From Cyanomargarita calcarea GSE-NOS-MK-12-04C (GTDB lineage Bacteria > Cyanobacteriota > Cyanobacteriia > Cyanobacteriales > Nostocaceae), in contig JAHHGZ010000004.1 of the NCBI GenBank assembly GCA_019359595.1, positions 62,001 to 126,000 on the forward strand: a stretch of 64,000 nt of DNA. The letters are read 5' to 3'. The stretch's first letter is position 1, and the number at the start of each line of letters is the position of its first letter. The notes under the pieces were generated by a model, which had not been told where the DNA came from, made no database searches, and worked only from the letters and a program-made list of their open reading frames with translations. The position numbers and the translations under genes were made by a program. This document shows, piece after piece, positions 1 through 8,325 of this stretch.

Positions 1-82
1 GCGCTACGGCTTTGACCACCTCGCGACCCATTTTACCAGTAGCACCATTAATCACGACTGGGATAAAATCTTGCTTCGCCAT
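1..82 (-). CDS. dapB: 4-hydroxy-tetrahydrodipicolinate reductase, N-terminal part only
   Basis: The minus-strand frame starts with ATG at 82 and runs off the left edge of the window. The 27 visible residues contain VVINGATGKMGREV, the N-terminal dinucleotide-binding GxxGxMG signature of DapB, which reduces dihydrodipicolinate in the lysine/diaminopimelate pathway in the cytosol. The N-terminus agrees with cyanobacterial DapB proteins as I remember them. Only the first part can be judged. Confidence 0.8.
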   Translation of the reverse strand, partial: MAKQDFIPVVINGATGKMGREVVKAVA

Positions 83-229
83 AGTCAAAAGAAAAATTTA
101 AGAGCCAACAAGGGCATTGTAGGAGAATGTGGTTATTAAATCTCCTGCCCCTAAATTGCAAGTTATTTAGGTAAACTACTCAAATACTGGTGACCACTAA
201 CCAATAACCAATAACAATTTACTCAACTT

Positions 230-346
230 ATACCATTTTTATATGAAGATGCATACAAAAACCCCACCGCCTGCGGCACCTCCCCGTATGCTTTGGGGAG
301 GTTTGGAGGGGTAAAAATTATATGCAGCTTCACAGCAAATTGGTAT
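230..346. repeat. MITE-like palindromic element, copy 1
   Basis: A 117-base element bounded by inverted ends of the form ATACCnnTTTnTnTGAAGnTGCA and its complement ending GGTAT. Copies 2 (3558-3671) and 3 (45860-45973) share the ends. The interior here is GC-rich with a CCTCCCC/GGGGAGG stem and differs from the interior of copies 2 and 3. Its right edge abuts the psaK stop codon, so it may act as the psaK transcript end. No transposase is inside. Confidence 0.75.
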
Positions 347-606
347 TAGATTCTACCTAGATTATGCAGTCCTAAAATAACTCCCGCTCCTAAAATATGA
401 CCAAAGGAAGTCGTCGCTAATACTGCAGGTAAACCAAATCCGCCAAAAAAGTTAGATGACGGCATTGCTGGCTCTGCATTGGGATATTTGATGGTATATT
501 TACCGAGTGCGATCGCTAAGATATTACAGACAATCATAATCGCCGCAACTGCTGGTGTCCATTGGAATGTTGCGGGTACAACGGCGAGAAAGGTGGATGT
601 TAGCAA
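346..606 (-). CDS. psaK: Photosystem I reaction centre subunit PsaK
   Basis: Encodes a small two-helix thylakoid membrane subunit of photosystem I. The C-terminal half carries the PsaK hallmark KYPNAEPAMPS followed by GGFGLPAVLATTSFGH and GAGVILGLHNLG. I chose the TTG at 606, giving MLTSTFLAVVPAT as N-terminus: it matches the usual PsaK start and has GGAGAAAG 6-7 bases upstream. An open frame continues to a possible start at 666, but those 20 extra residues are not PsaK-like. The gene is monocistronic and ends against a palindromic repeat. Identification is firm; the non-ATG start is inferred. Confidence 0.93.
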   Translation of the reverse strand: MLTSTFLAVVPATFQWTPAVAAIMIVCNILAIALGKYTIKYPNAEPAMPSSNFFGGFGLPAVLATTSFGHILGAGVILGLHNLGRI

Positions 607-952
607 CTGGCTTTCTCCTATTTTAAGTTGTGAATCGTTGAATTTACATATTTGAATTCTTACCAAATAATTTCAACAGAAGTCAAATTCGGAATTATTA
701 GTTAACATTTATTGTTAATGCTTATTGAAGAAGGAAGAAGGTTTATATATGGGATTCAGACAAGGCACGTTTGAAGAAGGAAGCTTCCATACAACTGTTA
801 TGAGGATTGCTCGCGAACCTCACGGTCACGATGGGGGTATAAAAATAACATTAGCCTATTCCCTACTCCCTATTTGAAAGACAGAAGAATGCAACAATTA
901 AGCGTCAGATAATTTAAACTCGAAGTGATAGTGATTATTGCCTTGACTTGTT

Positions 953-1384
953 ATGTCTCAAACTACAGATTCTTTACCACCAGCCCTTGCTAAGATTGTC
1001 CAACGCTTTCAACGCGCTTCTGACCCAAAGCGACGCTACGAGCAGCTAATCTGGTACGGTCAGAAGATGGGGGAATTTCCGGATTCTGATAAGCTACCAG
1101 AAAATAAGGTTCCTGGCTGTGTTTCTCAGGTTTATGTCATAGCTTCTCTCGAGTCCGGAAAGGTGATGTTTCAGGGTGATTCTGATTCCCAATTAACCAA
1201 AGGATTAGTGGGGCTTTTGATTGAAGGGTTACATGGACTGACTCCCAGCGAAATTGTCCAATTAACTCCAGATTTTATCCAAGATACTGGCTTAAATGTT
1301 AGCCTGACACCTTCTCGGGCTAATGGGTTTTACAATATTTTCAAAACTATGCAAAAAAAAGCGTTGGAATGTCAGCCGACTTAG
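953..1384 (+). CDS. sufE: SufE-type cysteine desulfurase sulfur acceptor
   Basis: 143 residues, the normal SufE length. SufE accepts persulfide sulfur from the desulfurase SufS and hands it to the SufBCD scaffold for Fe-S cluster assembly in the cytosol. The acceptor cysteine is visible as Cys56 in NKVPGCVSQV, with the GDSDSQLTKGLVGLL segment typical of the family after it. Start ATG at 953; no good Shine-Dalgarno is visible. No other suf genes lie nearby. Confidence 0.93.
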   Translation: MSQTTDSLPPALAKIVQRFQRASDPKRRYEQLIWYGQKMGEFPDSDKLPENKVPGCVSQVYVIASLESGKVMFQGDSDSQLTKGLVGLLIEGLHGLTPSEIVQLTPDFIQDTGLNVSLTPSRANGFYNIFKTMQKKALECQPT

Positions 1385-1403
1385 TTAGTAACGATATTAA
1401 CGG

Positions 1404-1506
1404 ACATAAAATAATTATTTAGGGTTAGTTGTTATTGGTTAGTGCGTATGGAGTCATTGGTAACCAACAACTAACAACTAACAACTAACAACCAACAAAT
1501 AACAAT
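1404..1506. repeat. Short tandem repeat (AACAACT-type heptamer)
   Basis: The gap between sufE and the hydrolase gene consists largely of repeated AACAACTA/TAACAAC units and their degenerate forms, ending 2 bases before the next start codon. This is the short tandemly repeated sequence type known from heterocystous cyanobacteria. It supplies the leader of the next gene; no other signal is seen. Confidence 0.7.
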
Positions 1507-1507
1507 T

Positions 1508-2398
1508 ATGATTTCAACTGTTAACAGTATTGGTGGAGTAGTTAAAGATTACATCTGGAGTTGGCAAAAACAGCAAATTCGCGTAGTTTATGAAACCCTT
1601 GGTGCTGGTTCTCCATTGTTGCTGCTCCCAGCTTTTAGTAGCGTTTCCATGCGTTCGGAAATGGCTGAACTCGCCAAGCTGTTATCTCCCCATTTTCAAG
1701 TTGTCGCGGTAGATTATCCTGGTTTTGGTGAATCTTCACGTCCCAGTTTGGATTATCGACCAGAAATATATCACCAATTTCTGGAAGATTTTGTCAAATC
1801 AATATTTAATACCAGTGTCGCAGCGATCGCCGCTGGTCATGCTGCTAGTTATGTACTGCAATTAGCTCAAAAACTGCCGACCGTGTTTTCACGGATTGTC
1901 TTGGTAGCACCTACTTGGCGCGGTCCTTTGCCAACAATGGGAGCAAAGCCACAAATAGCTGGGATGGTCAGAGAATTAGTGCGATCGCCCATTATCGGAC
2001 AAACTATTTACAAGCTCAACACCGCACCATCTTTTTTAAGTTGGATGTACAGTCGTCACGTCTTTACCGATGCTGCGAAACTCACACCGGATTTCATCAA
2101 TGAAAAATGGCAAAGCACTCAACAACCGGGTGGGCGATTTGCACCAGCAGCATTTGTGACAGGAAATTTAGATGCGGTACGCAACCAAGATGATTTTTTG
2201 GCGCTGGCTCAGATATCCGTACCATTAATGGTAATAATTGGAGAATCATCCCCGCCAAAATCGCGGTTAGAAATGGATGCTTTAGCGGCGCTACCAGGAG
2301 TACAAGCAGTTACTCTTCCTGGTTCCTTAGGAATGCATGAAGAATATCCCGCCGTTGTTTGTGAAGCGATCTTGCCCTTCTTAAAAGCGCTATCATAA
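1508..2398 (+). CDS. Alpha/beta hydrolase-fold protein lacking the usual nucleophile
   Basis: 296 residues with the alpha/beta hydrolase order: strand plus oxyanion region LLLLPAFSS (37-45), VVAVDYPGFGESSRP (66-79), and a C-terminal GMHEEYP containing the likely catalytic His. The nucleophile elbow, normally G-x-S-x-G, reads AAGHAAS at about 108-114, so the central Ser is Ala; the acid strand reads MVIIGESSPP. It may be a pseudo-enzyme or use another residue. Substrate unknown. Located between sufE and the cobW-type gene, same strand, 60 bases before the latter. Confidence 0.75.
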   Translation: MISTVNSIGGVVKDYIWSWQKQQIRVVYETLGAGSPLLLLPAFSSVSMRSEMAELAKLLSPHFQVVAVDYPGFGESSRPSLDYRPEIYHQFLEDFVKSIFNTSVAAIAAGHAASYVLQLAQKLPTVFSRIVLVAPTWRGPLPTMGAKPQIAGMVRELVRSPIIGQTIYKLNTAPSFLSWMYSRHVFTDAAKLTPDFINEKWQSTQQPGGRFAPAAFVTGNLDAVRNQDDFLALAQISVPLMVIIGESSPPKSRLEMDALAALPGVQAVTLPGSLGMHEEYPAVVCEAILPFLKALS

Positions 2399-2400
2399 AG

Positions 2401-2417
2401 CGGATAATGATTATCGT
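2401..2417. promoter_or_regulatory. Zur/Fur-type palindrome upstream of the CobW-like GTPase
   Basis: GATAATGATTATC (2403-2415) is a perfect 6-1-6 palindrome 43 bases before the ATG of the COG0523 gene. It fits the core of the TGATAATnATTATCA-type Zur box described for cyanobacteria (established knowledge), apart from the outer bases. Binding is inferred. Confidence 0.55.
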
Positions 2418-2457
2418 TAAACACGCTCGGTCAAATCCTTAAAGATTCTTTAATATT

Positions 2458-3426
2458 ATGTCCGTTGCTACACCAAATACAATTCCTGTGACCGTTTTGA
2501 CTGGCTATTTAGGCGCAGGGAAAACAACACTCCTGAATCATATCCTCACCTATGAACACGGCAAAAAAGTCGCTGTTATAGTCAATGAATTTGGAGAAGT
2601 CGGTATAGATAATCAATTGGTTATCGATGCAGATGAAGAAATCTTTGAAATGAATAACGGCTGCATCTGCTGTACGGTACGCGGTGATTTGATTCGCATC
2701 ATCGGAAATTTAATGAAGCGCCGAGATAAATTTGACCACTTAGTAATTGAAACTACTGGACTAGCTGACCCTGCACCAGTGATTCAGACATTCTTTGTGG
2801 ATGAAGATATGCAGGATATGTTAGAGCTAGACGCGGTGGTGACAGTAGTCGATGCCAAACATATATGGCAACATTGGGAAGCAGATGAAGCGCAAGAACA
2901 AATCGCCTTTGCTGATGTAATTTTGCTGAATAAAACAGATTTGGTAGCACCAGATGTGTTAGATGAATTAGAAAAGCGGATTCGGTCAATGAATGCGATG
3001 GCAAAAATCCACCGCACCCAGAACTCTGAGTTAGGAATGGATGCCTTGTTGGGTGTGAAAGCCTTTGATTTGGAACGTGCTTTAGAAATTGACCCAGATT
3101 TTTTAGGGGAAGATGCCCACGTACATGATGAAAGCGTGTATTCAGTGGCTTTTGTGGAAGAAGGCGAACTTGATGGCGAGAAGTTAAACGCTTGGCTGAG
3201 TAAATTATTGCAAACTCAAGGTCCAGATATCTTCCGGATGAAGGGTATTTTGAATATCAACGGTGAGAATGACAGGTTTGTCTTCCAAGGTGTGCATATG
3301 ATATTTGATGGCAAACCCGATCGCCCTTGGAAAGAAACTGAAACCCGCAACAACCAACTAGTCTTCATCGGACGCAACCTTGATGAAGCGAAACTGCGAG
3401 AAGATTTTCTTGCTTGTATGGCATAA
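2458..3426 (+). CDS. COG0523 (CobW/ZigA-type) metallochaperone GTPase
   Basis: 322 residues. Walker A GYLGAGKTT at 16-24, the family's metal-binding CxCC as GCICCT (68-73), a switch/Walker B region VIETTGLADP (96-105), the base-recognition motif NKTD at 158-161, and a C-terminal CobW_C domain. COG0523 proteins use GTP to deliver metal, often zinc during starvation. The Zur-like box upstream and a ZnuA-like gene 2 kb downstream argue for zinc rather than cobalamin synthesis; no cobalamin genes are present. Start ATG 2458. Followed by tandem repeats, a palindromic element and a WD40 gene. Confidence 0.9.
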   Translation: MSVATPNTIPVTVLTGYLGAGKTTLLNHILTYEHGKKVAVIVNEFGEVGIDNQLVIDADEEIFEMNNGCICCTVRGDLIRIIGNLMKRRDKFDHLVIETTGLADPAPVIQTFFVDEDMQDMLELDAVVTVVDAKHIWQHWEADEAQEQIAFADVILLNKTDLVAPDVLDELEKRIRSMNAMAKIHRTQNSELGMDALLGVKAFDLERALEIDPDFLGEDAHVHDESVYSVAFVEEGELDGEKLNAWLSKLLQTQGPDIFRMKGILNINGENDRFVFQGVHMIFDGKPDRPWKETETRNNQLVFIGRNLDEAKLREDFLACMA

Positions 3427-3427
3427 A

Positions 3428-3557
3428 AAAAAAGTTAGGAATTAGGAGTTATGAGTTAGGAGTTGAAGACAAAAAAGTTATAAAGTTATGAACTAGAAAA
3501 GGTAATTAACTCCTAACTCCTCATTCCTAACTCCTCATTCCTAACTCCTCATTCCTA
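3428..3557. repeat. Heptanucleotide tandem repeats (ACTCCTA / CTCATTC type)
   Basis: Degenerate TTAGGAGTTATGAG units are followed, from about 3508, by regular ACTCCTCATTCCTA units on the same strand; the two halves are complementary to each other. Typical low-complexity spacer DNA of Nostocales. The same motif recurs at 3672-3700 and inside menC. Confidence 0.7.
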
Positions 3558-3671
3558 ATACCGTTTCTTTGTGAAGCTGCATATATTAACCCCCGGCTAC
3601 GCCGTCCCCCCTTGGCAAGGGGGGACTACAGGGGGGTCTTGATTATGTGCATCTTCATACAAAATTGGTAT
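3558..3671. repeat. MITE-like palindromic element, copy 2
   Basis: A 114-base element, ATACCGTTTCTTTGTGAAG at one end and CTTCATACAAAATTGGTAT at the other, with an internal CCCCCCTTGGCAAGGGGGG palindrome. It differs from copy 3 (45860-45973) at about three positions. The start codon of an open frame at 3612 lies within it and is not the real start of the WD40 gene. Confidence 0.85.
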
Positions 3672-3716
3672 AACTCCTCATTCCTAACTCCTAACTCAAA
3701 AAGCTCCCCCATTTTC

Positions 3717-4787
3717 ATGAACCCTTCAACCGTCAACTCCAAGGAATTTCAAGAACAGTCAAAAGCGACGCTATCAGATTATGTAACAGCGATCGCCTGG
3801 TCAACGATAGGGACAATTTTTGCTGCAACATCTGCTGCTGGTGAAGTTGCGCTGTGGGAATCGGACAATCTGACAATTTTACAGGCTGCTCAAGTTGGCG
3901 GGAAATCAGTAGACTGCGTTGCTTTTTCTCACGATGGGCAATTTCTGGCAGTTGGCGGACAAAGTGGACAAGTGAAAGTTTGGCGTTTCAGTGAATTAAT
4001 TTCAACTTTAGAAAATGCCCCCGCTTGGGTTGATAAATTGGCTTGGAATCCAAAAAATAACCAGCTAGCTTTTTGTTTGGGGCGCTACGTCCAAGTGTGG
4101 GATGCTGACAGTAGTGAAATAATCGTCACCCTAAATTTTGATTCTTCCTCGGTGTTGGGTATTGATTGGCGAAATGATGGACAATACCTAGCCGTTTCTG
4201 GTTATCAGGGAGTGAAAATCTGGAACAGCCAAAATTGGGATGATGAACCATATGTATTAGATATCCCTTCCGTCAGTGTAGCTATGGCGTGGTCACCCGA
4301 TGGCAAATACCTCGCCTCTGGTAACATGGATCGGACTCTAACTGTAATTGAATGGGGTAACATTAGCGAACCTTGGGTAATGCGCGGTTTCCCCGGTAAA
4401 CTTCGCCATCTTGCTTGGTCAGAAATCACCAACCAAGGGGGAGTACCTTTGCTAGCATCCTCCAGTGTTGAAGGCATCGTGGTCTGGGAAAAATCCACCG
4501 ATGAATCTGTAGGCTGGGAAGCCACAGTATTAACCAATCATGTCGATGTAATTCACGCGATCGCCTTTGCACCCAAGAGTTTACTCCTTGCTTCTTGTGC
4601 TGGTGACGGTTGGTTGTGTTTGTGGAACAAAGCCAAAACAGTATCTCAAGTTCTCACAGGTGTCAGCAATGGGTATTCTTGTTTAGCTTGGCATACCGAA
4701 GGGAAACTACTTGCTGCAGGCAGTGACAGTGGCGAATTATTCGTCTGGTCAAAGGTTTCAGGGGGTCAAGGTTTTGGGGCTAAATAA
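3717..4787 (+). CDS. WD40 repeat protein
   Basis: 356 residues from ATG 3717 (MNPSTVNSK). The frame is open back to 3612, but that extension runs through a palindromic repeat and is not protein-like. About seven WD-type blades can be seen, for example SHDGQFLAVGGQSGQVKVW, SPDGKYLASGNMDRTLTV and LLASCAGDGWLCLW. Such proteins form a beta-propeller used as a binding scaffold. It has no signal peptide, so it is probably cytosolic. It lies downstream of the COG0523 GTPase, separated by repeats; a shared role in metal handling is possible but only inferred from position. Confidence 0.85.
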   Translation: MNPSTVNSKEFQEQSKATLSDYVTAIAWSTIGTIFAATSAAGEVALWESDNLTILQAAQVGGKSVDCVAFSHDGQFLAVGGQSGQVKVWRFSELISTLENAPAWVDKLAWNPKNNQLAFCLGRYVQVWDADSSEIIVTLNFDSSSVLGIDWRNDGQYLAVSGYQGVKIWNSQNWDDEPYVLDIPSVSVAMAWSPDGKYLASGNMDRTLTVIEWGNISEPWVMRGFPGKLRHLAWSEITNQGGVPLLASSSVEGIVVWEKSTDESVGWEATVLTNHVDVIHAIAFAPKSLLLASCAGDGWLCLWNKAKTVSQVLTGVSNGYSCLAWHTEGKLLAAGSDSGELFVWSKVSGGQGFGAK

Positions 4788-4795
4788 AAAATATT

Positions 4796-5017
4796 TATAT
4801 AGGGCTTGCTGAAAAACTCTACAAAGCGAATCTAGATACCACACAGTATACAAAATGGTAGTTTCGGAGGTTGGTTTTCAAATTCACCCCACAATTTTCT
4901 AGCGAAAGGCAGGGTTTTTGACCCTTTAAACCTTATAACCTTGCACCTGTTTCAAATAAAAAGGATTGAAACCCTTATTTTGAATAGGTTCTAACTTTAT
5001 TCATCAAGCCCTATATA
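4796..5017. mobile_element. Probable MITE with TATATAGGGCTTG terminal inverted repeats
   Basis: Left end TATATAGGGCTTGCTGAA (4796-4813) is matched in inverted orientation by TTCATCAAGCCCTATATA (5000-5017), with one mismatch. The 220-base element holds no open frame. Ends of this kind are typical of non-autonomous derivatives of cyanobacterial IS elements; the family cannot be assigned from the ends alone. Confidence 0.7.
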
Positions 5018-5357
5018 GTAGGATCGGCTCGTAAAGGCTGTAGGGGATGCGCTGCAAAAAACCTTGTCAAACTTATCTATTCATAGCTAAGTAGACAGGT
5101 AAACTATCTGCGCTAGTTTTTAATTTAATATTAGGGGTACACTGTACCTACAAAGTATTCCCAACCTTTTAAAGGATGGTATTTGCCGTAGCTTGCCCTG
5201 TAACAGACAGTTAGTCTGTGCCTATTTATGACCAGAACTAGTCTGGCGACCAAACTTATACGTCTCGACTCTAATTGATCCTCTGGTCGTTCAGAGTGGG
5301 GATGGTACAAGTTTTAGTGCTTATCTTTAATATTGTAACACAATTGCAAAACTTTGG
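5018..5357. other. Intergenic stretch without a recognised gene
   Basis: No coding frame is convincing. An inverted repeat TCTGGCGACCA / TGGTCGTTCAGA (about 5240-5296) could fold in RNA, but no promoter or terminator supports a transcript. Confidence 0.4.
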
Positions 5358-5474
5358 ATGATTTTGGATAGTTTTAGTGAAGAAAACGACTACTTAGTAA
5401 TAGCCGATCGTTCCCAAAATTATCCCTTTTATATCCGTTGCCGAGCTTATCCTGATAATCTGGCGTTTGATTAG
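5358..5474 (+). pseudogene. Small open frame, possible gene remnant (38 aa)
   Basis: ATG 5358 to TAG 5472-5474 reads MILDSFSEENDYLVIADR then a stretch containing YPFYIRCRAYPDNLAF. Its composition is protein-like, but no Shine-Dalgarno is seen and it is short. It may be the tail of a lost gene or a genuine small protein. Not recognised. Confidence 0.3.
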
Positions 5475-5520
5475 TTACTAATAATAGTGAGCATTGCAAT
5501 AACGCCAGTTCGATTTCTTT

Positions 5521-6528
5521 ATGTCAAAAAAACTACCAGGTACTACCCTTCAACGTCTGATTCTTCTCTACCTAACTGTAGGATTATTTGGGTGTAATAA
5601 TTTACCCAATATAGCAAATAATTCTTCCACTACCAACATCGAATCTGATGTAGTAAATAGAAATCTTCCAAAAGTGGTAGCAACTACAAGTGTATTGTGT
5701 AGTTTAGCCAAACAGATTGCAGGAGATACAATTAATCTTACTTGTTTGATTCCCACAAAAAGCGATCCCCATCTTTATCAGCCAAAGCCAGAAGACCGCG
5801 AAGCCATTGAGCAAGCTAAACTGATTCTCTACAATGGTTATAATTTGGAACCAGGATTAATTAGAATAATTAGAGCATCGAAAAATCGCGCTGCGAAAAT
5901 AGCCGTTGCTCAAGTTGCAGTTCCTCAACCACAACAAGTAAAAGAAAATGGTCGAACAATACCAGACCCTCATATTTGGCATAATGTTAAGAATGCCAGT
6001 ATTATGGTAGATGTTATTAGTAGCAATTTAAGGAAACTACAGCCAAATAATGTAGTAATTTATAATAATAACTCGAAAAAAACTAAAAGTGAATTAGTAC
6101 AACTAGATTCTTGGATAAAATTGCGAATTACGAGCATTCCCGAGAATCAACGCAAATTAATTACAACTCATGATGCAATGGGTTATTATGCCAAGGCCTA
6201 TGGTTTTTCCATTGCTGGCGCATTGCAAGGTACTAATACTAGGGAAAAACCAACGAACGCAAGAATAAATGCCCTTTTTAAAGGCATTCAACAAGCTAAA
6301 ATCCGGACAATTTTCGCAGAGACAACAGTCAACTCCAATTTAATAGAGGGTGTGGCAAAAGAAGCGAAGGTGAGAGTTTCAGAAAGGAAACTATATACAG
6401 AAGGACTTGGTGAACCACGAAGCGGTGCGGATACTTACCAAAAAATGATGGCAGCAAATACACGTACTATTGTAGAAGGCTTGGGTGGAACATACTTGAT
6501 ATTCCAGCCGAAAGCCTCTAAGAAATAA
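5521..6528 (+). CDS. Metal (probably zinc) ABC transporter substrate-binding lipoprotein, ZnuA-like
   Basis: 335 residues. The N-terminus has a hydrophobic segment and lipobox LFGC (Cys25), so it is a lipid-anchored periplasmic protein. Family A-I cluster features: His84 in DPHLYQPKPED, His151 in DPHIWH, His217 in LITTHDAMGYYAKAYGF and Asp304 in GADTY. Three His plus Asp is the zinc-type ligand set; manganese binders such as MntC have Glu at the third place. The His-rich loop of some ZnuA proteins is absent. No permease or ATPase gene adjoins, so its partners must lie elsewhere. The Zur-type box at the nearby CobW-like gene supports zinc. Confidence 0.85.
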   Translation: MSKKLPGTTLQRLILLYLTVGLFGCNNLPNIANNSSTTNIESDVVNRNLPKVVATTSVLCSLAKQIAGDTINLTCLIPTKSDPHLYQPKPEDREAIEQAKLILYNGYNLEPGLIRIIRASKNRAAKIAVAQVAVPQPQQVKENGRTIPDPHIWHNVKNASIMVDVISSNLRKLQPNNVVIYNNNSKKTKSELVQLDSWIKLRITSIPENQRKLITTHDAMGYYAKAYGFSIAGALQGTNTREKPTNARINALFKGIQQAKIRTIFAETTVNSNLIEGVAKEAKVRVSERKLYTEGLGEPRSGADTYQKMMAANTRTIVEGLGGTYLIFQPKASKK

Positions 6529-6845
6529 TTGAAGACGTACCTGCTCAATTAGCTATTATTGCACCACCTGGTTTAGCAGAGGGTACTACCGTCTATTTTA
6601 TGAGGAAAGGTGCGTTGCCTGATGAGACAGGTACTTGGAAACCGATTTGGATTTCTGAAGAGTATGGTTTAGTGGGTGCGGATGGTTATATTCGCACACA
6701 ATCGCCACCATATTCCGGGGTATTGCGTCCTGGGGAATATATGATGGGCAGTGGTGGCGTGAGTTTGGTCAAAGGCAAGATTAGCATTTCCCATAGTTAC
6801 GACTTACCAATGGTTGGATATGGAATTGACTCTATTCTCAACTAA
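6522..6845 (+). pseudogene. 3' fragment of an unrecognised gene
   Basis: The frame is open from a stop at 6519 to 6845. Coding-like sequence (DVPAQLAIIAPPGLAEGTTVYF) continues upstream of the first ATG at 6600 with no start codon, so this looks like the C-terminal end of a larger, perhaps extracellular, protein that lost its 5' part. The ATG at 6600 would give an 81-residue product ending YGIDSILN. It directly follows the ZnuA-like gene. Function unknown. Confidence 0.5.
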
Positions 6846-6922
6846 AGATAGAAACTTGCTCTCAGCCTTAGTTCCAATAATCCTTGATAAATAAGGTTTG
6901 TAGCCCCTAAAATCCGTCGAAC

Positions 6923-8182
6923 TCACGTTAAATCAACAATTTCATAATAGGGTAATGGATTTTGACCAGTCCCCATTAACCAACGCGCATCGGGTTTCCA
7001 AGCACCATTTAATTCTTCACGGCGACGAGTTTGAACCGTTAGCTTATTGTCCTGTAATTTTAACAAATTATATTGTAAAGGATAACCAAGAACCCATTCC
7101 CTAATAGGTGCGCCAAATGTCCCCGCACAAACTATATATAATTTACGTCCTGTAGTGTTCAAGTCGTAGCGATAGAGGCTATTTTCGGCTTTATGAATAT
7201 GTCCATGTAGGGCAACGCGAAAACCAGCTTGGGCTAATCTTTCCATAAAGCCTGTATCTTTGATGCGGTCTTCGTAGGGGCTATTTAAGGGGTGATGCCA
7301 AACAGCTATTTTAAGGCAATTTTGGTAGGCTGGATTTTGGCGAATTGTTTTTAATGCGTTAGAAATTGCACGGGGATGAATACCCGCACGGGTTCGGTAG
7401 TGATGGTCTAATTGCCAAGCAGAATTTAAGCTAAGTATCAATAAATTTTGTTCTGGTAAATAATTTAAAATTCCTTGTTTATCGTATTCTAAAGGATAAT
7501 TTTCACCTTTAACTTCTTGATAAAAATAGCTGAAATACGTAAATCTTTGTTCATATTGTTCTGAATCTAAAACTTCAATGATTTCGCCTTTATCAATAAT
7601 ATGATTTTCGTCAAGATATCCCGTATAGTCTTTTCTTTGTTTTGAGGTATAAGAACTTCCGGAAAACTGCCAGTTTAAGTCGTGATTTCCGGGAGCTATA
7701 ATAATTTGCTTTGGTGTTAATTGAAATTCACCTGTTAAATCGTCGATAAATTGTTTTGCGGCAATGTATTCTTCCTGGATTGATTTATTGGCGATATCGC
7801 CGGATAAAATTAAAGCATTGAGTTTATCGCACCCCAATTCGTAACGTAAATCTTGGGCTAGGGTGTCGTACCAATTGTAAGCGTCATCAGTATTGCCAAA
7901 GTGTAAATCTGAAAGATGGAGAATCTGGGTTAGGGGAATAGATATTTTTGAAGAAGAGGGAGAAGTAGGGGTTAGTGTTGGAGCGATCGCAGGTTTTGTT
8001 TGTAGGTTTTCTATTTCCCGTGTAATTTCTTGGATTTGGGTTTGAACTTCCTTTATTTCCTGTTCTAATTGAAAGCGAGTACCTGCATCAACTTTGATAA
8101 TTTTATCTCGCTGTAGAAATACAAGCTTGTTTTGCAACAACTCACGATTATCTTGTAGCTGCTTAAGAATATCTTCCGCCAT
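6923..8182 (-). CDS. Calcineurin-like metallophosphoesterase with N-terminal coiled coil
   Basis: 419 residues from ATG 8182 (a GTG one codon earlier is possible). Residues 5-62 form a coiled coil resembling the small effector-associated segments of cyanobacterial conflict proteins; a Pro/Ser linker follows (65-80). The catalytic domain has all metallophosphoesterase motifs: SDLHFG (92-97), SGD (128-130), PGNHD (165-169), WHHP (296-299) and GHIH (328-331), so it should bind two metals and hydrolyse phosphoesters. Substrate unknown. The helical segment resembles that of the 101-aa protein at 11236-11541. Monocistronic. Confidence 0.85.
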   Translation of the reverse strand: MAEDILKQLQDNRELLQNKLVFLQRDKIIKVDAGTRFQLEQEIKEVQTQIQEITREIENLQTKPAIAPTLTPTSPSSSKISIPLTQILHLSDLHFGNTDDAYNWYDTLAQDLRYELGCDKLNALILSGDIANKSIQEEYIAAKQFIDDLTGEFQLTPKQIIIAPGNHDLNWQFSGSSYTSKQRKDYTGYLDENHIIDKGEIIEVLDSEQYEQRFTYFSYFYQEVKGENYPLEYDKQGILNYLPEQNLLILSLNSAWQLDHHYRTRAGIHPRAISNALKTIRQNPAYQNCLKIAVWHHPLNSPYEDRIKDTGFMERLAQAGFRVALHGHIHKAENSLYRYDLNTTGRKLYIVCAGTFGAPIREWVLGYPLQYNLLKLQDNKLTVQTRRREELNGAWKPDARWLMGTGQNPLPYYEIVDLT

Positions 8183-8325
8183 CACTCATTCCCCTATACT
8201 GAGTAACTAGGATACATGAGAAGATGTAGCGCGATCGCAAAATTTGCTAAACATATCCTCATCATGCAAGTAGGGTGAACGGTGCGATACTCCGTAGGAG
8301 TGGCTGCCGCCATCGCATTCCCTCA

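Noticed and set aside
3428..3557. Possible CRISPR-like array
   Set aside because: Units are 7-14 bases, contiguous and degenerate, without spacers or cas genes; this is a short tandem repeat.
5240..5296. Inverted repeat as riboswitch or ncRNA
   Set aside because: No known aptamer features, no terminator, and the next gene is more than 200 bases away.
5440..5510. Zur box before the ZnuA-like gene
   Set aside because: TTATCCTGATAA and ACTAATAATAGT are only loosely palindromic and do not match the TGATAATnATTATCA order.
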